Shown here piece by piece: positions 1 through 8,274 of a stretch of 64,000 nt of DNA; position 1 is the first letter of the stretch, and the number at the start of each line of letters is the position of its first letter. Made by a program: the position numbers and the translations under genes. This stretch comes from Devosia sp. 66-22 (GTDB taxonomy: Bacteria > Pseudomonadota > Alphaproteobacteria > Rhizobiales > Devosiaceae): the NCBI GenBank assembly GCA_001899065.1, contig MKUZ01000031.1, positions 287,322 to 351,321 on the forward strand, written 5' to 3'. The notes beneath the pieces were generated by a model. The model was not told where the DNA came from. It did not search any database and worked only from the letters and a program-made list of their open reading frames with translations.

Positions 1-134
1 CCACTGACGTCTGCTGGCCTGCCATCAAACAGCCTGGCGCCGCAGCTGCCGCACTTGCCGTTGATGGCGTCCACGCGATCGGTCAACCGGTTCACTACCC
101 CGCAGGCCAGGCAGACCACACGATTTTCGCTCAC
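1..134 (-). CDS. trxC: Thioredoxin 2 (TrxC), N-terminal part only
   Basis: Read on the minus strand from a GTG at 134, the frame stays open to the window edge. It encodes a zinc-ribbon start with two CxxC-type pairs (CLAC and CGSCG) followed by RLF, the pattern of the N-terminal zinc domain of TrxC-type thioredoxins. The thioredoxin fold with the WCGPC active site would lie outside the window. The GTG start overlaps the TGA stop of the upstream regulator gene (GTGA), so the two are probably translationally coupled. A thiol-disulfide reductase fits next to a persulfide-responsive operon. The identification rests on about 44 residues. Confidence 0.75.
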   Translation of the reverse strand, partial: MSENRVVCLACGVVNRLTDRVDAINGKCGSCGARLFDGRPADVS

Positions 135-466
135 GCTTTTGCCCTCCGGGTCGCGCCTTTCTGAGGCGCACAATAGATGCCGTGCAGCGTTGTCAGGATA
201 CGAGCCACATCGCCGGATGCCAGGCGGTAGAGGATCATCTGGCCTTCCCGCCGCGTCGCCACCAGCTTGAGTGCCCTGAGCTTGCTGAGGTGCTGGCTGA
301 GCGGGCTTTGCGCCAGCCCGACCAGTTCGCTGAGTTGATTGACGCTCAGTTCCTCCGCCAGCAACCGGCAGAGGATCAGGAGGCGCTTGGGGTTCGACAT
401 CGCCGCCAGCAGTTCTGCGGCTTCGTCGGCGCGAGGTTCAAGTTCTGTGATATCCATACTTGACAT
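131..466 (-). CDS. bigR: ArsR-family persulfide-sensing repressor (BigR/SqrR/YgaV type)
   Basis: This is a 111-residue winged-helix repressor of the ArsR/SmtB family. The recognition helix region is QSPLSQHLSKLRALKLV, followed by the wing REGQMILYRL. Two cysteines, C33 in the LLILCRLL helix and C99 in HGIYCAP, occupy the places of the redox pair that forms a tetrasulfide in BigR/SqrR proteins. The protein is therefore probably a reactive-sulfur sensor rather than a metal sensor. It is divergent from the sulfide-detoxification operon, and its start codon lies inside the palindromic operator, so autoregulation is likely. An ATG three codons downstream is an alternative start; neither has a clear ribosome binding site. 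Confidence 0.85.
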   Translation of the reverse strand: MSSMDITELEPRADEAAELLAAMSNPKRLLILCRLLAEELSVNQLSELVGLAQSPLSQHLSKLRALKLVATRREGQMILYRLASGDVARILTTLHGIYCAPQKGATRRAKA

Positions 467-484
467 ATTAGAACATTCGAATAT
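465..484. promoter_or_regulatory. Candidate BigR/SqrR operator between divergent genes
   Basis: This 20-bp AT-rich imperfect palindrome has outer arms ATATT/AATAT and inner arms GAAC/TTC. It covers the start codon of the ArsR-family gene and lies about 40 bp upstream of the DUF2892 gene. BigR-type repressors are known to bind AT-rich palindromes between bigR and the blh operon. One site could control both directions. Confidence 0.65.
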
Positions 485-524
485 TTATGTCAACGAATAG
501 ACGGCAGCGCTTATGGAGGTGTCC

Positions 525-740
525 ATGCCGAACGTTGGAAACATTGATCGCATCATTCGCGCCATCCTTGGCATCGTCCTCGTCATCGTCCCCTTCGTGG
601 CAGGCTGGCCTACGCTCGGCGTCGTCGCCGGCGTCGTCGCGGGTGCTGTCCTGCTGGGAACTGCAGCGTTCAGCTTCTGTCCAATCTATGCGGTGCTCGG
701 CCTCTCCAGCAAGCGGCGTCATTCGGCGGGGGGGCGCTGA
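525..740 (+). CDS. DUF2892 (YgaP-like) inner-membrane protein
   Basis: A 71-residue protein with two predicted membrane helices and the signature CPIYAVLGLS, typical of the YgaP transmembrane domain (DUF2892). The ATG at 525 was chosen over one at 513 because a GGAGG lies just upstream of it, inside the longer frame. It is the first gene of the persulfide operon and ends one base before the next start. Such domains accompany rhodanese and persulfide dioxygenase proteins, but their biochemical role is unclear. Confidence 0.8.
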   Translation: MPNVGNIDRIIRAILGIVLVIVPFVAGWPTLGVVAGVVAGAVLLGTAAFSFCPIYAVLGLSSKRRHSAGGR

Positions 741-741
741 G

Positions 742-1641
742 ATGACCGCTTCAGGACTACCGTTCGACGTCGATCTAGACCTTGTTCCGGAGGTCGTCCC
801 GTTCTTCGATCCCGAGACCAACACCATCAGCTACGTCGTCCACGACCCGAAGTCGGACGCCTGCGCGGTGTTCGATTCCGTAATGGATTTCGACTACGCC
901 TCCGGGCACATCAGCTTCACTCACGCCGACGCCATAATTGCCCACATCCGGGCGAAGGGCTGGCGCGTCGAGTGGCTGATCGAGACCCATGCGCATGCCG
1001 ATCACCTCTCGGCGGCGCCGTATGTCCAGCGCCACCTCGGGGGCAAGCTGGGCATTGGCGAGAACATCACGGTCGTCCAGAACGTCTTTGGCAAGGTGTT
1101 CAACGAGGGCACCGAGTTCCGGCGCGACGGCAGCCAGTTCGACCGGCTGTTCCGCGATGGCGACAGCTATTCGATCGGCGCCATGACGGTTCACGCCATG
1201 TCCACTCCCGGCCATACCCCGGCCTGCATGACTCATGTGGTCGGTAACGCCGCCTTTGTCGGCGATACCCTGTTCATGCCGGATGCCGGGTCGGCCCGCG
1301 CCGACTTTCCGGGTGGCGACGCGGCCGTCCTCTACCGCTCGATGAAGCGCATCCTCGCGCTTCCCGATCCGGTCCGCCTGTTCATGTGCCACGACTATGG
1401 CCCGAACGGCCGCGACATTCGCTGGGAGACCACCGTCGGCGACGAACGCGCGCACAATATTCACGTGCGCGAGGGGATTACCGAGGCCGAGTTCGTCGGC
1501 ATGCGGCAGGCCCGCGACAAGACGCTGGCGATGCCCCGCCTGATCATCCCCTCCCTCCAGGTCAACATCCGCGGCGGCGAACTGCCGCCCAAGGACCAGG
1601 ACGGGCGAACCTTCCTCAAGGTTCCTGTCAACACTCTCTGA
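742..1641 (+). CDS. blh: Metallo-beta-lactamase-fold persulfide dioxygenase (Blh/ETHE1-like)
   Basis: A 299-residue MBL-fold hydrolase. The metal-binding motif HAHADH is near residue 89, STPGHTPACM supplies the next histidine, GDTLF the aspartate and MCHDYG the last histidine. This is the residue set of the glyoxalase-II/ETHE1 group, whose bacterial operon form (Blh, beta-lactamase-like hydrolase) is regulated by BigR. The likely reaction is oxidation of glutathione persulfide to sulfite with iron and oxygen. The frame is open upstream to 487, but that part overlaps DUF2892 in another frame, so the ATG at 742 is preferred. It is followed by a DUF442 protein and a sulfite exporter. Confidence 0.88.
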   Translation: MTASGLPFDVDLDLVPEVVPFFDPETNTISYVVHDPKSDACAVFDSVMDFDYASGHISFTHADAIIAHIRAKGWRVEWLIETHAHADHLSAAPYVQRHLGGKLGIGENITVVQNVFGKVFNEGTEFRRDGSQFDRLFRDGDSYSIGAMTVHAMSTPGHTPACMTHVVGNAAFVGDTLFMPDAGSARADFPGGDAAVLYRSMKRILALPDPVRLFMCHDYGPNGRDIRWETTVGDERAHNIHVREGITEAEFVGMRQARDKTLAMPRLIIPSLQVNIRGGELPPKDQDGRTFLKVPVNTL

Positions 1642-1668
1642 CTCGTCTCTAGAAAGGACCTACCAGCC

Positions 1669-2037
1669 ATGTGGCCATTTTCCTCCAGCGCGAATGCCGG
1701 CCTCAGCTTCCGCAAGATCGACCCCAACTTCGCCATCGCCGGGCAGATCCTGCCGGCCGACGTGAAGAAGGTCGCCGAAGCGGGCTTCAAGACCATCGTC
1801 TGCGCCCGTCCCGACGGTGAAGAGCCAGGGCAGCCGACTTTTGCCGCAATTTCGACGGCCGCCAAGGATGCCGGCCTCGAAGCCGTGTACATTCCCGTCT
1901 CGGGCAGCATCGGCGAAGGTCAGATCATTCGCATCGAGGATATCGTGAAGCGGCTCCCCAGCCCGATGTTCGGCTACTGCCGCTCGGGCGCCCGCGCCGG
2001 CTCGCTCTTCAACGCTGCCAAGGCCGCGATGCGCTGA
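1669..2037 (+). CDS. TIGR01244/DUF442 sulfur transferase, phosphatase-like
   Basis: A 122-residue protein with the signature YCRSGARAGSLF near the C terminus, a CX5R loop like that of dual-specificity phosphatases. This domain is often fused to the N terminus of BLH proteins; here it is a separate gene just after the MBL hydrolase. Its catalytic cysteine may carry persulfide sulfur or handle a phosphorylated substrate, and the real activity is not settled. An AAGGA lies about 9 bases before the ATG. The gap to the previous gene is short, so it belongs to the same operon. Confidence 0.82.
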   Translation: MWPFSSSANAGLSFRKIDPNFAIAGQILPADVKKVAEAGFKTIVCARPDGEEPGQPTFAAISTAAKDAGLEAVYIPVSGSIGEGQIIRIEDIVKRLPSPMFGYCRSGARAGSLFNAAKAAMR

Positions 2038-2077
2038 AGCTATCGGCGGATGGCACTGGCCGTCCGCCTCCCCCATC

Positions 2078-2863
2078 ATGATCGCCCTGTCCCCCATCCA
2101 GTATCTGCTCGGCGCGCTCTCGGGCAGCGCCGTCGGCCTCAGTCTCGGGCTCTTCGGGGGCGGCGGCTCGATCCTCGCCGTGCCACTTCTGGTCTATCTC
2201 GTCGGCCTCTCCGACCCGCATGTCGCCATCGGCACCAGTGCGGTAGCTGTCGCCGCGAACGCCTTGAGCAATCTCGTCGTCCACGCCCGGCGCGGCAACG
2301 TCGCCTGGCGCTGCGCCCTCATCTATTCGGCCGCCGGCGTAGTCGGCGCGGCGCTCGGCTCGATCGTGGGCAAGGCGCTCGATGGCCAGCACCTGCTGCT
2401 CCTCTTCTCACTTCTGATGTTTGCGATCGCCGCACTGATGTTTCTCAGCCGGAACCGCCAGGAAAAGGCCGCGGTCGCCTGCACGCTCGAGAACGCTCCC
2501 AAGACGCTGGCCTTCGGCGCCGGTACCGGCGCCGTCGCGGGCTTTTTCGGCATCGGCGGCGGCTTCCTGATCGTACCGGGCCTTGTCGCCGCCACGGGCA
2601 TGTCGCTGCTGAACGCCGTCGGTTCGTCGCTCGTGGCGGTGAGCGCGTTCGGCCTCACCACCGCAGTGAGCTACGGCGCGTCGGGCCTCGTGGATTGGCC
2701 GCTTGCCGCGGTCTTCGTTGCCTGTGGCGCGGTGGGCGGAAGTCTCGGAGCGCTTGCGGCAGGTCAACTCGCCCGCCGCCGGGGCGCGCTAAATACAGCC
2801 TTCACGGCACTGATCGTGATCGTGGCGACATACATGTCGATACGAGCGATCGGCGCCTTCTGA
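2078..2863 (+). CDS. tauE: TauE/SafE-family sulfite/organosulfur exporter
   Basis: A 261-residue polytopic membrane protein with about eight predicted helices and the duplicated glycine-rich motif of the family (GLFGGGGSILAVPLLVYL near the start, GFFGIGGGFLIVPGL in the second half). TauE/SafE proteins export sulfite, sulfoacetate and related anions. Between a persulfide dioxygenase and an SQR-like protein, export of the sulfite product is the natural role. It lies 40 bp after the DUF442 gene and 18 bp before the flavoprotein gene. Confidence 0.88.
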   Translation: MIALSPIQYLLGALSGSAVGLSLGLFGGGGSILAVPLLVYLVGLSDPHVAIGTSAVAVAANALSNLVVHARRGNVAWRCALIYSAAGVVGAALGSIVGKALDGQHLLLLFSLLMFAIAALMFLSRNRQEKAAVACTLENAPKTLAFGAGTGAVAGFFGIGGGFLIVPGLVAATGMSLLNAVGSSLVAVSAFGLTTAVSYGASGLVDWPLAAVFVACGAVGGSLGALAAGQLARRRGALNTAFTALIVIVATYMSIRAIGAF

Positions 2864-2881
2864 CTCCTGGGAGGGAACAAC

Positions 2882-4198
2882 ATGGCACACGTCGTCGTCC
2901 TCGGTGCGGGACTGGGTGGCACCATAATGGCGTACGAACTTCGCGACCTGCTCGGTCGCGAGCACCGCATTTCTGTGGTCAACAAGGGCACGAAATACGC
3001 CTTCGTCCCGTCCAATCCATGGGTGGCCGTAGGCTGGCGCGACCGTGACGCAGTGAGTGTCGATCTCGAGCCGGTGTTCCGCCGCCGCCAGATCGATCTC
3101 CATCCCCAGGGGGCAAGGCGCGTCGATCCAAAGGGCAAGTCAATCGAGCTGATGGACGGCACCGTCGTTGCCTACGACTACCTCGTCATCGCCACCGGCC
3201 CCGACCTGGCGTTCGACGAAATTCCCGGCTTTGGCCCCGAGGCCGAAACCAACTCGGTCTGCTTCATCGATCACGCGCTCGATGCCCGGACGGCCTTCGA
3301 CCGGCTGGTCGCAAACCCGGGCCCCGTTGTCATCGGGGCGGTGCAGGGGGCGTCGTGCTTCGGCCCGGCCTATGAGTTCGCCTTTATCCTCGACAAGGCG
3401 CTGCGCGATGCCCGCGTGCGCGACCGGGTGCCCATGACCTTCGTCACCCCCGAGCCCTATATCGGCCACCTCGGCCTCGATGGCGTCGGCGACACCAAGG
3501 GCCTGCTCGAGAGCCAGCTGCGCAATCGGCACATCAAGTGGATCACCAACGCCCGCGTGGACAAGTTCGAGTCCGGACACCTGTTCGCCAGCGAAATCGC
3601 CGAGGACGGCAGCGTCGCACGGGCGCATGATCTACCGTTCGCCTATGCCATGATGCTGCCCGCCTTCCGCGGCGTCGAAGCGGTGCGTGGCATCGAGGGC
3701 CTCACCAACCCGCGCGGGTTCATCCTGGCCGACAAATACCAACGCAATCCGGCATTCCCCGAGGTGTTCTCGGTGGGCGTGTGCGTTGCCATCCCGCCGC
3801 TCGGCAAGACGCCGGTGCCGGTCGGAGTGCCCAAGACCGGCTTCATGATCGAGTCGATGGTCACCGCCACGGCGCAGAACATCGCCAGCCTCATCGCGGG
3901 CAGGCAGCCGACGGCGGTGCCGACATGGAATGCCGTATGCCTCGCGGATTTCGGTGACGGCGGCATTGCCTTTGTGGCCCAGCCCCAGATTCCACCTCGC
4001 AACGTGAACTGGTCGTCCGAGGGCAAGTGGGTACACGCCGCCAAGATCGGCTTCGAAAAGTACTTCCTGCACAAGATCGAGTCAGGCCGGTCAGAGCCCT
4101 TCTACGAAAAGCTCGCCCTGCAGGTGCTGGGCATCGAAAAGCTCAAGGCGGTTTCCTTAGAGGACACTAGTCAGATATTGGGTCAGAAGGTCCGCTAA
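2882..4198 (+). CDS. sqr: Sulfide:quinone oxidoreductase-like FAD flavoprotein
   Basis: A 438-residue flavoprotein with an N-terminal dinucleotide fold (VVLGAGLGGTIMAYEL). Two cysteines sit in contexts characteristic of SQR: QGASCFGPAYEF in the middle and SVGVCVAIPP in the second half. These would form the redox disulfide that takes sulfide electrons to FAD and quinone. No membrane helix is evident, as usual for these monotopic proteins. A GGGAGGG precedes the ATG with good spacing. It is the last gene of the operon and supplies the persulfide that the MBL enzyme oxidises. Confidence 0.88.
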   Translation: MAHVVVLGAGLGGTIMAYELRDLLGREHRISVVNKGTKYAFVPSNPWVAVGWRDRDAVSVDLEPVFRRRQIDLHPQGARRVDPKGKSIELMDGTVVAYDYLVIATGPDLAFDEIPGFGPEAETNSVCFIDHALDARTAFDRLVANPGPVVIGAVQGASCFGPAYEFAFILDKALRDARVRDRVPMTFVTPEPYIGHLGLDGVGDTKGLLESQLRNRHIKWITNARVDKFESGHLFASEIAEDGSVARAHDLPFAYAMMLPAFRGVEAVRGIEGLTNPRGFILADKYQRNPAFPEVFSVGVCVAIPPLGKTPVPVGVPKTGFMIESMVTATAQNIASLIAGRQPTAVPTWNAVCLADFGDGGIAFVAQPQIPPRNVNWSSEGKWVHAAKIGFEKYFLHKIESGRSEPFYEKLALQVLGIEKLKAVSLEDTSQILGQKVR

Positions 4199-4240
4199 CG
4201 GCCAGAAGCGACCGCCTTCAAAATTTCTGGTCTCCGGTTT

Positions 4241-4297
4241 GTCCCGCGATAGGTGTGGGCCCCGGCGGGGCCGCGATAGCCCCCACTATCGCGGGAC
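4241..4297. terminator. Strong inverted repeat downstream of the SQR gene
   Basis: A perfect 12-base stem (GTCCCGCGATAG at 4241-4252, its complement at 4286-4297) encloses a GC-rich loop that contains a further copy of CGCGATAG. It begins 43 bases after the operon end. No T tract follows, so it could be a mobile-repeat remnant rather than a rho-independent terminator. Confidence 0.45.
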
Positions 4298-4399
4298 GGG
4301 CGGAATGGGTCGTATAGGGTCATAAGACCATATAGCTGCTGACAGGGTCGGCTCCACCCGCAGTTAGGCAGCAGCTACAGACTTTTCTGCCTCTACCTC

Positions 4400-4612
4400 T
4401 CCTCACAGGCGCCGCCAGACAGGGTGACAGTTACAATCGCTGGCAGGAGCTCTGGCGTGATGCCCACGGCCAGCGCCGCCGCGAACAACAGGGACTCAAG
4501 CACCGGGCGCCCGAGCAAGACATTGGCGACGAGAACAATCGTCACAAGCACCAGCATCACCTGGGGCATCAGGAGACCGAACCGTCGGATGCCGCGCGCG
4601 AAGCTCGTCTCG
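4400..4612 (-). pseudogene. Remnant of an MgtA/MgtB-type magnesium P-type ATPase
   Basis: On the minus strand this stretch encodes ETSFARGIRRFG followed by two hydrophobic segments including RPVLESLLFAAALAVG and TPELLPAIVTVTL. This matches the transmembrane region of MgtA-type ATPases just before the phosphorylation domain. Both ends are cut: upstream it runs into RTX-gene sequence, and downstream it ends in a TGA soon after the motif. It is about 70 codons of a protein of roughly 900, so it is a relic left by recombination. Confidence 0.75.
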
Positions 4613-4654
4613 GGTTTCCACGGCGGAACCGGGGGACTCGCCGGCACCGCGGGC

Positions 4655-6025
4655 ATGGGTGGTGACTTTTCTGGCACCTTCGTAACCGGGACCTATCCGG
4701 GGTATGGGACGATCTTTGTTGCGGAGGGAGAGGATGGAACCCCCGGCCTGGTCGGTACGATGGGCGCGTCGTATCGCCCAGGGCTGACGGGAACCACCAA
4801 TACCGGCATCCTGTTCGGAGACGGCAGCTCGGGTAGCGTGAAGCAGGGTGCGACACTGGTCTATGCGCATGGCCTCGACCTGGTGGCGAACGAGGCCACG
4901 GGCGAAACCGAAATCCGCTTCAACATCATCCGGATGGGCAATACCGCGGGTGACATCGATGTGACCTGGGTGGTACAGGGCGCCACGAGCGGCAGTAGCG
5001 CAACGGGCGCCGATTTCACCGGCGGCAAGCTGCCCGGCGGTAAGGTGCGGCTGGAGGCCAAGGTCACGGGCGAGACCTTTCATACTGGCGCGGTTGAGAC
5101 AGTGTCCTTTACCGTCGCAAGCGACAGGATCGCCGAGGCGACCGAGGGCTTTCGCATCGTTCTGACCGGGACCACGGGCGGCGTCGGCACTGTGCAACTC
5201 GGCACCTCGGTGCTGGCGGGCAGCATCGGGGACGGGGTGAGCATCGATGATGGAGTCAGCGGTCCGACCGCGGGGCCGGACCGGCTGATCGGCACCAATG
5301 CCGCGGATCGGATCGACGCGCTGGCCGGGAACGACATTATCTTCGGGCGCGGCGGCAAGGACACGCTGAGCGGGGGCAGCGGCAGAGACACGATCCAGGG
5401 TGGCAGCGGCAAGGACAGCCTGGATGGCGGCAGCAGCAAAGACACTGTGGACTATGCCGACAAGACCAAGGCGGTCGTCGTCGCCCTCGATGGCTCCCAC
5501 AAGGCGACGGTCAAGATCGGCGGCAAGGCCGAGGACACGATCCGGAACTTCGAGAACGTTATCGGCGGCTCCAAGGGCGACAAGCTCACCGGCGACGGCA
5601 AGGCCAATGTGCTCGACGGCGGCAAGGGGAACGACACGCTGAGCGGCGGCAAGGGCAACGACACCCTGATCGGCGGCACGAGCAAGGACAAGCTGACCGG
5701 CGGATCCGGTAAGGATCAGTTCGTGTTCGATGCCAAGCTGTCCAAGTCCAACGTCGATAGCATCGCCGACTTCAAGCACGATACCGACGTCATCGCGCTA
5801 GACGACGCGATCTTCGCCGTAATCGGCACCAAGCTCGACAAGTCCGAGTTCTATGCCAAGGCCGGCGCCACCAAGGCGCACGATGGCACCGATCACATCA
5901 TCTACAACAAGTCGACGGGCAAGCTCTACTACGACGAGGATGGCAAGGGCGGTCATGCTGCAGTGCTCTTTGCGACGCTGAGCCACAAGCCAACGCTGGA
6001 CCATGGGGATTTTGCCATCGCCTAG
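4655..6025 (+). CDS. RTX/hemolysin-type calcium-binding protein, 5'-truncated
   Basis: About 456 residues: a Gly/Thr-rich start, a Calx-beta-like region (VETVSFTVASDRIAEATEGF), then acidic Gly-rich nonapeptide repeats (GGSGRDTIQ, GGKGNDTLS and others). It ends in a serralysin-type M10 C-terminal domain (DQFVFDAKLSK, IADFKHDTDVIALDD, KLYYDEDG) that normally directs type I secretion. The open frame continues upstream to 4424, but there it is antisense to the mgtA remnant, so the true N terminus appears lost. The ATG at 4655 has no ribosome binding site. It is best regarded as a truncated adhesin or exoprotein, perhaps not expressed. Confidence 0.6.
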   Translation: MGGDFSGTFVTGTYPGYGTIFVAEGEDGTPGLVGTMGASYRPGLTGTTNTGILFGDGSSGSVKQGATLVYAHGLDLVANEATGETEIRFNIIRMGNTAGDIDVTWVVQGATSGSSATGADFTGGKLPGGKVRLEAKVTGETFHTGAVETVSFTVASDRIAEATEGFRIVLTGTTGGVGTVQLGTSVLAGSIGDGVSIDDGVSGPTAGPDRLIGTNAADRIDALAGNDIIFGRGGKDTLSGGSGRDTIQGGSGKDSLDGGSSKDTVDYADKTKAVVVALDGSHKATVKIGGKAEDTIRNFENVIGGSKGDKLTGDGKANVLDGGKGNDTLSGGKGNDTLIGGTSKDKLTGGSGKDQFVFDAKLSKSNVDSIADFKHDTDVIALDDAIFAVIGTKLDKSEFYAKAGATKAHDGTDHIIYNKSTGKLYYDEDGKGGHAAVLFATLSHKPTLDHGDFAIA

Positions 6026-6684
6026 GCGCGGCCGCCAGTGGCCCATCGATTTGAAAGGTCGTCACGCCGTCCATGGTCGAAGGAGGCCGTGAACCAGTGA
6101 GGCCGTGCGCGACGTCGTCGCCCGGATGGGTTCCGGCTGCCAACACTATCGGAGAAGCGATGGTCAGAATGGCCGCCACAAGGAGCCTGATAAGAGTCAC
6201 TGTTCCCCATGCTGGTGCTCTGGTGGACTGTTTCAAAAGAAACATCCTGTCCAGGCGGGCCGCGTCGCCTTGGCTACGTCTACATGCGGGGCGGGTGCAT
6301 AAACCGTTACCCTCTACCTGGGTCAGCGACGTCCTGGCATGAGGCGCTGCGTGCCGCAGACGCAAAGTTGCCTCCGGAGAGTTTGTGACTTGAGGGACTG
6401 AACGCCGGCAGCGAACCAGTATGCGCCCGGCCCGCTGCCGGCGCCTCCGGACTGACGAGCGGAGAACGACGTCTTGGCGCGACCGGCAGGGGTGGTCCAT
6501 AGTCAAGCTCGACTATCGCCCCGTGAGCTCAATCCGGCCCAGAATGCTGGCACTCGAAGTATGACTAGAACAGAGTTCATATACACCTGTCACCCAGGCC
6601 AACTGCCGGTTGCTCTCTTGTCCGGACACTTCAACACGCGGGTCCTCCGCCGGAGAGAGATCATGAGCCGAAGCGTTCCTCTAG
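6026..6684. other. Scar region without a convincing gene; one repeat copy
   Basis: No clear gene is seen. On the minus strand an ATG at 6245 opens a frame with a signal-like hydrophobic segment (LIRLLVAAILTIASPIVLAAG), but it runs antisense into the RTX 3' end and has no proper ribosome binding site. A small hairpin GTTTC-AAAA-GAAAC lies at about 6228-6241. At 6597-6670 is a divergent copy of the dispersed repeat family described at 10119. Confidence 0.4.
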
Positions 6685-7208
6685 CGCACGAGCCGCGACA
6701 CGACATCGAAGCTGACTGCAGTCGTCGCCACGTGGGGCGATGTCGAGCTTGAGGAGGTCTATGCAAGCCCCGCGCTGCAGGGCATCGACCGTCCTGGCGC
6801 CTATTTCGACCTGATCGGCGATCCCGCGGCCTCTTTGGCGAAGTTTCTGCCGGTGTATCGGGTCAAGGGTGGAGCGGGCTACATCTATGCCGCAAACTTC
6901 GATTCATCAGGGATCGGCGACCGGTACTACGTCGCGGTGAACGCGAGGGAATTGGCGCCGTCGTCCTACAGGGCGAGCTTGCGTGCCTTGTTGGAGAAGG
7001 ATCAGACGCTCGATCCGACCGACTATAGTCTCTGGCCCGAGGTTGCGATGGCGACAAGGACCCTGAGCCTTGCAACATCCAGTAGCGTTGCAAATCAGCA
7101 GTTCGACGCAGTCGTCGACCGGTATTCCTCCAGCAAATTGCGGTCTCACGTCTGGGCCAGCCTGCCTAGCGGTGCAATCGATCGCTTGAAGCAGGGCAGT
7201 TACTCCTC
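6685..7208 (+). pseudogene. Unrecognised gene fragment fused to terminase debris
   Basis: An open frame follows a TAG at 6682 and encodes about 170 residues (VVATWGDVELEEVYASPALQ, then GAYFDLIGDPAASLAKFLPV and a Ser-rich tail). I do not recognise the family. No ATG with a ribosome binding site is present; a TTG lies at 6835. Near 7209 the sequence passes into the terminase C-terminal coding sequence in a different frame, so the fragment is cut at its 3' end by a deletion junction. It is probably inactive. Confidence 0.45.
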
Positions 7209-7457
7209 ATTGAGCGAAAGGACGGTGTCGAGCAGCGTCACTGGGAGCGCAAGAAGGGTATGCTGAACGAGGCCCTCGACTGCCGCGTCTACGCCTATGC
7301 GGCGCTCCACGGGCTCTACCAAGTCCGGCAGCTGAACCTGGAGACGCAGGCAGCAAGTCTGTTCGAAAACGCCGCTAAGCTCGCCCAGACGCAGAGTGGG
7401 AACGCAGAACTCACAGTGCAGCCGCGTCGCCGGACCATTCGGCAGTCCCTGTACTGA
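7209..7457 (+). pseudogene. C-terminal fragment of a GpA-type large terminase
   Basis: These 82 codons match the C terminus of the intact terminase at 10448-13294 closely (IERKDGVEQR, then MLNEALDCRVYAYAAL, ending PRRRTIRQSLY versus PRRRTIRHSLD). The start is fused to unrelated sequence, and no start codon or upstream domain remains. It shows that at least one more copy of the terminase gene once stood here. Confidence 0.85.
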
Positions 7458-7564
7458 TGCCGAGCGCACCTCTGACAGTTTCTGGCGAGGCCCGGCACAC
7501 CGCGCTCCTGTAGGACCCGGCGGGGGCGACCATAGAGAGTCGTTCTAATCCTGAGGAGAGACTT

Positions 7565-7800
7565 ACCTTGGTCGGCTGCCGGCTGTTGCCTCACCCGCAC
7601 TTCTAATGCGTTGGGTCCTGTGCGGTGGCAGACAACGAGGGTCGGCTCCACCCGCAAGATGGAAGCAGCTTGACACGTGCGCATGGGTTCGCACGCGAGT
7701 GCCGGGCGAGGCTAATGAGTCAGCTTGGCCAGGTTGCAGCATCTGCCGGCCTGCGAACTGGGTGCGAACAGTGTTCGCACCCTTTGGGGAGGGGATCGCC
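7565..7800 (+). repeat. Dispersed repeat family, long copy 1
   Basis: About 235 bp that parallel the copy at 10119-10340. Shared landmarks in order: a GCCGG-rich start, a TTGGGTCCT box, AGGGTCGGCTCCA, GCAAGA, GGAAGCAGCT, CATGGGTTCGCA, TGAGTCAG, TTGGCCAGGTTGC, and a terminal palindrome GGGTGCGAAC-AGT-GTTCGCACCC (7760-7782). In the intact unit this block stands just upstream of the terminase gene, where it could hold its promoter and operator. Here it is followed at 7801 by only 45 bp of terminase sequence. Confidence 0.75.
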
Positions 7801-7845
7801 GTGCTGAATGCGGGCATTGACGTGCAGTCGATATGGGCGCCACAC
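7801..7845 (+). pseudogene. Internal 45-bp fragment of the terminase gene
   Basis: GTGCTGAATGCGGGCATTGA and the following bases match the region of the intact gene around 12507-12550, encoding the VLTAGVDVQSMGA nuclease-domain strand. There is a 2-base insertion and then the match is lost. It lies directly after the long repeat copy, as expected if an internal deletion removed most of a terminase gene from a second unit. Confidence 0.7.
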
Positions 7846-7962
7846 GAAATGGTCACCTTATTCTCATCCACGTGCGGCAGCGGAGCCCACTCTGTACTGG
7901 TTCGGCTCGACTTCCGGGTCTGCGCAAGCGTGTGTCCGTCACCTCGAACAAAGGAGACGAGC

Positions 7963-8190
7963 ATGCCCATGATCAAAGTGAGCGACCACACGCTGCAGCT
8001 GATCCGCGAACAGGCGCGGGAGGGCTTCAGCTTCGTGTGTACGGCGACCCGCCGGGCTGACGGGCTGTGGAATGTTCCGGTCGATGACGCGGTTGCCATG
8101 AAGATCGCGATCGAGCGATTGCCGACCGAAACGGACGAGGATGTCGTGTCGCGGCTCGTGCGGGCGGCGATCGGGAGGCGACCTAACTGA
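7963..8190 (+). CDS. Small conserved protein, 75 aa, paralogue A
   Basis: A 75-residue acidic/basic protein starting MPMIKVSDHTLQLIREQARE and ending RLVRAAIGRRPN. A paralogue at 15899-16126 is the same length and about two-thirds identical, and the similarity extends into the leader (GTGTGTCCGTCACCT and GGAGACGA). AAAGGAGA lies 8 bases before the ATG. The core VPVDDAVAMKIA and TETDEDVVSRLVRAAI suggests a small folded domain, perhaps binding a partner. I do not recognise a named family. Conservation of both copies implies selection at the protein level. Confidence 0.75.
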   Translation: MPMIKVSDHTLQLIREQAREGFSFVCTATRRADGLWNVPVDDAVAMKIAIERLPTETDEDVVSRLVRAAIGRRPN

Positions 8191-8274
8191 CGATACGACT
8201 GGGCGCTGGCAGGCCGGCCTCCGGTGCCAGGTGAAGCAAATATGAGCGCCATCCGGGCCAGTAGCTGGCGAATA

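Noticed and set aside
487..741. Upstream extension of the persulfide dioxygenase frame
   Set aside because: It overlaps the DUF2892 gene in another frame, has no family similarity, and the ATG at 742 fits the family start.
2050..3048. 332-codon plus-strand frame
   Set aside because: Arg/Pro-rich shadow of the TauE and SQR genes, which have clear family motifs in their own frames.
4496..5779. 427-codon minus-strand frame across the RTX gene
   Set aside because: Antisense product of a GC-rich repeat sequence; low complexity and no motif.
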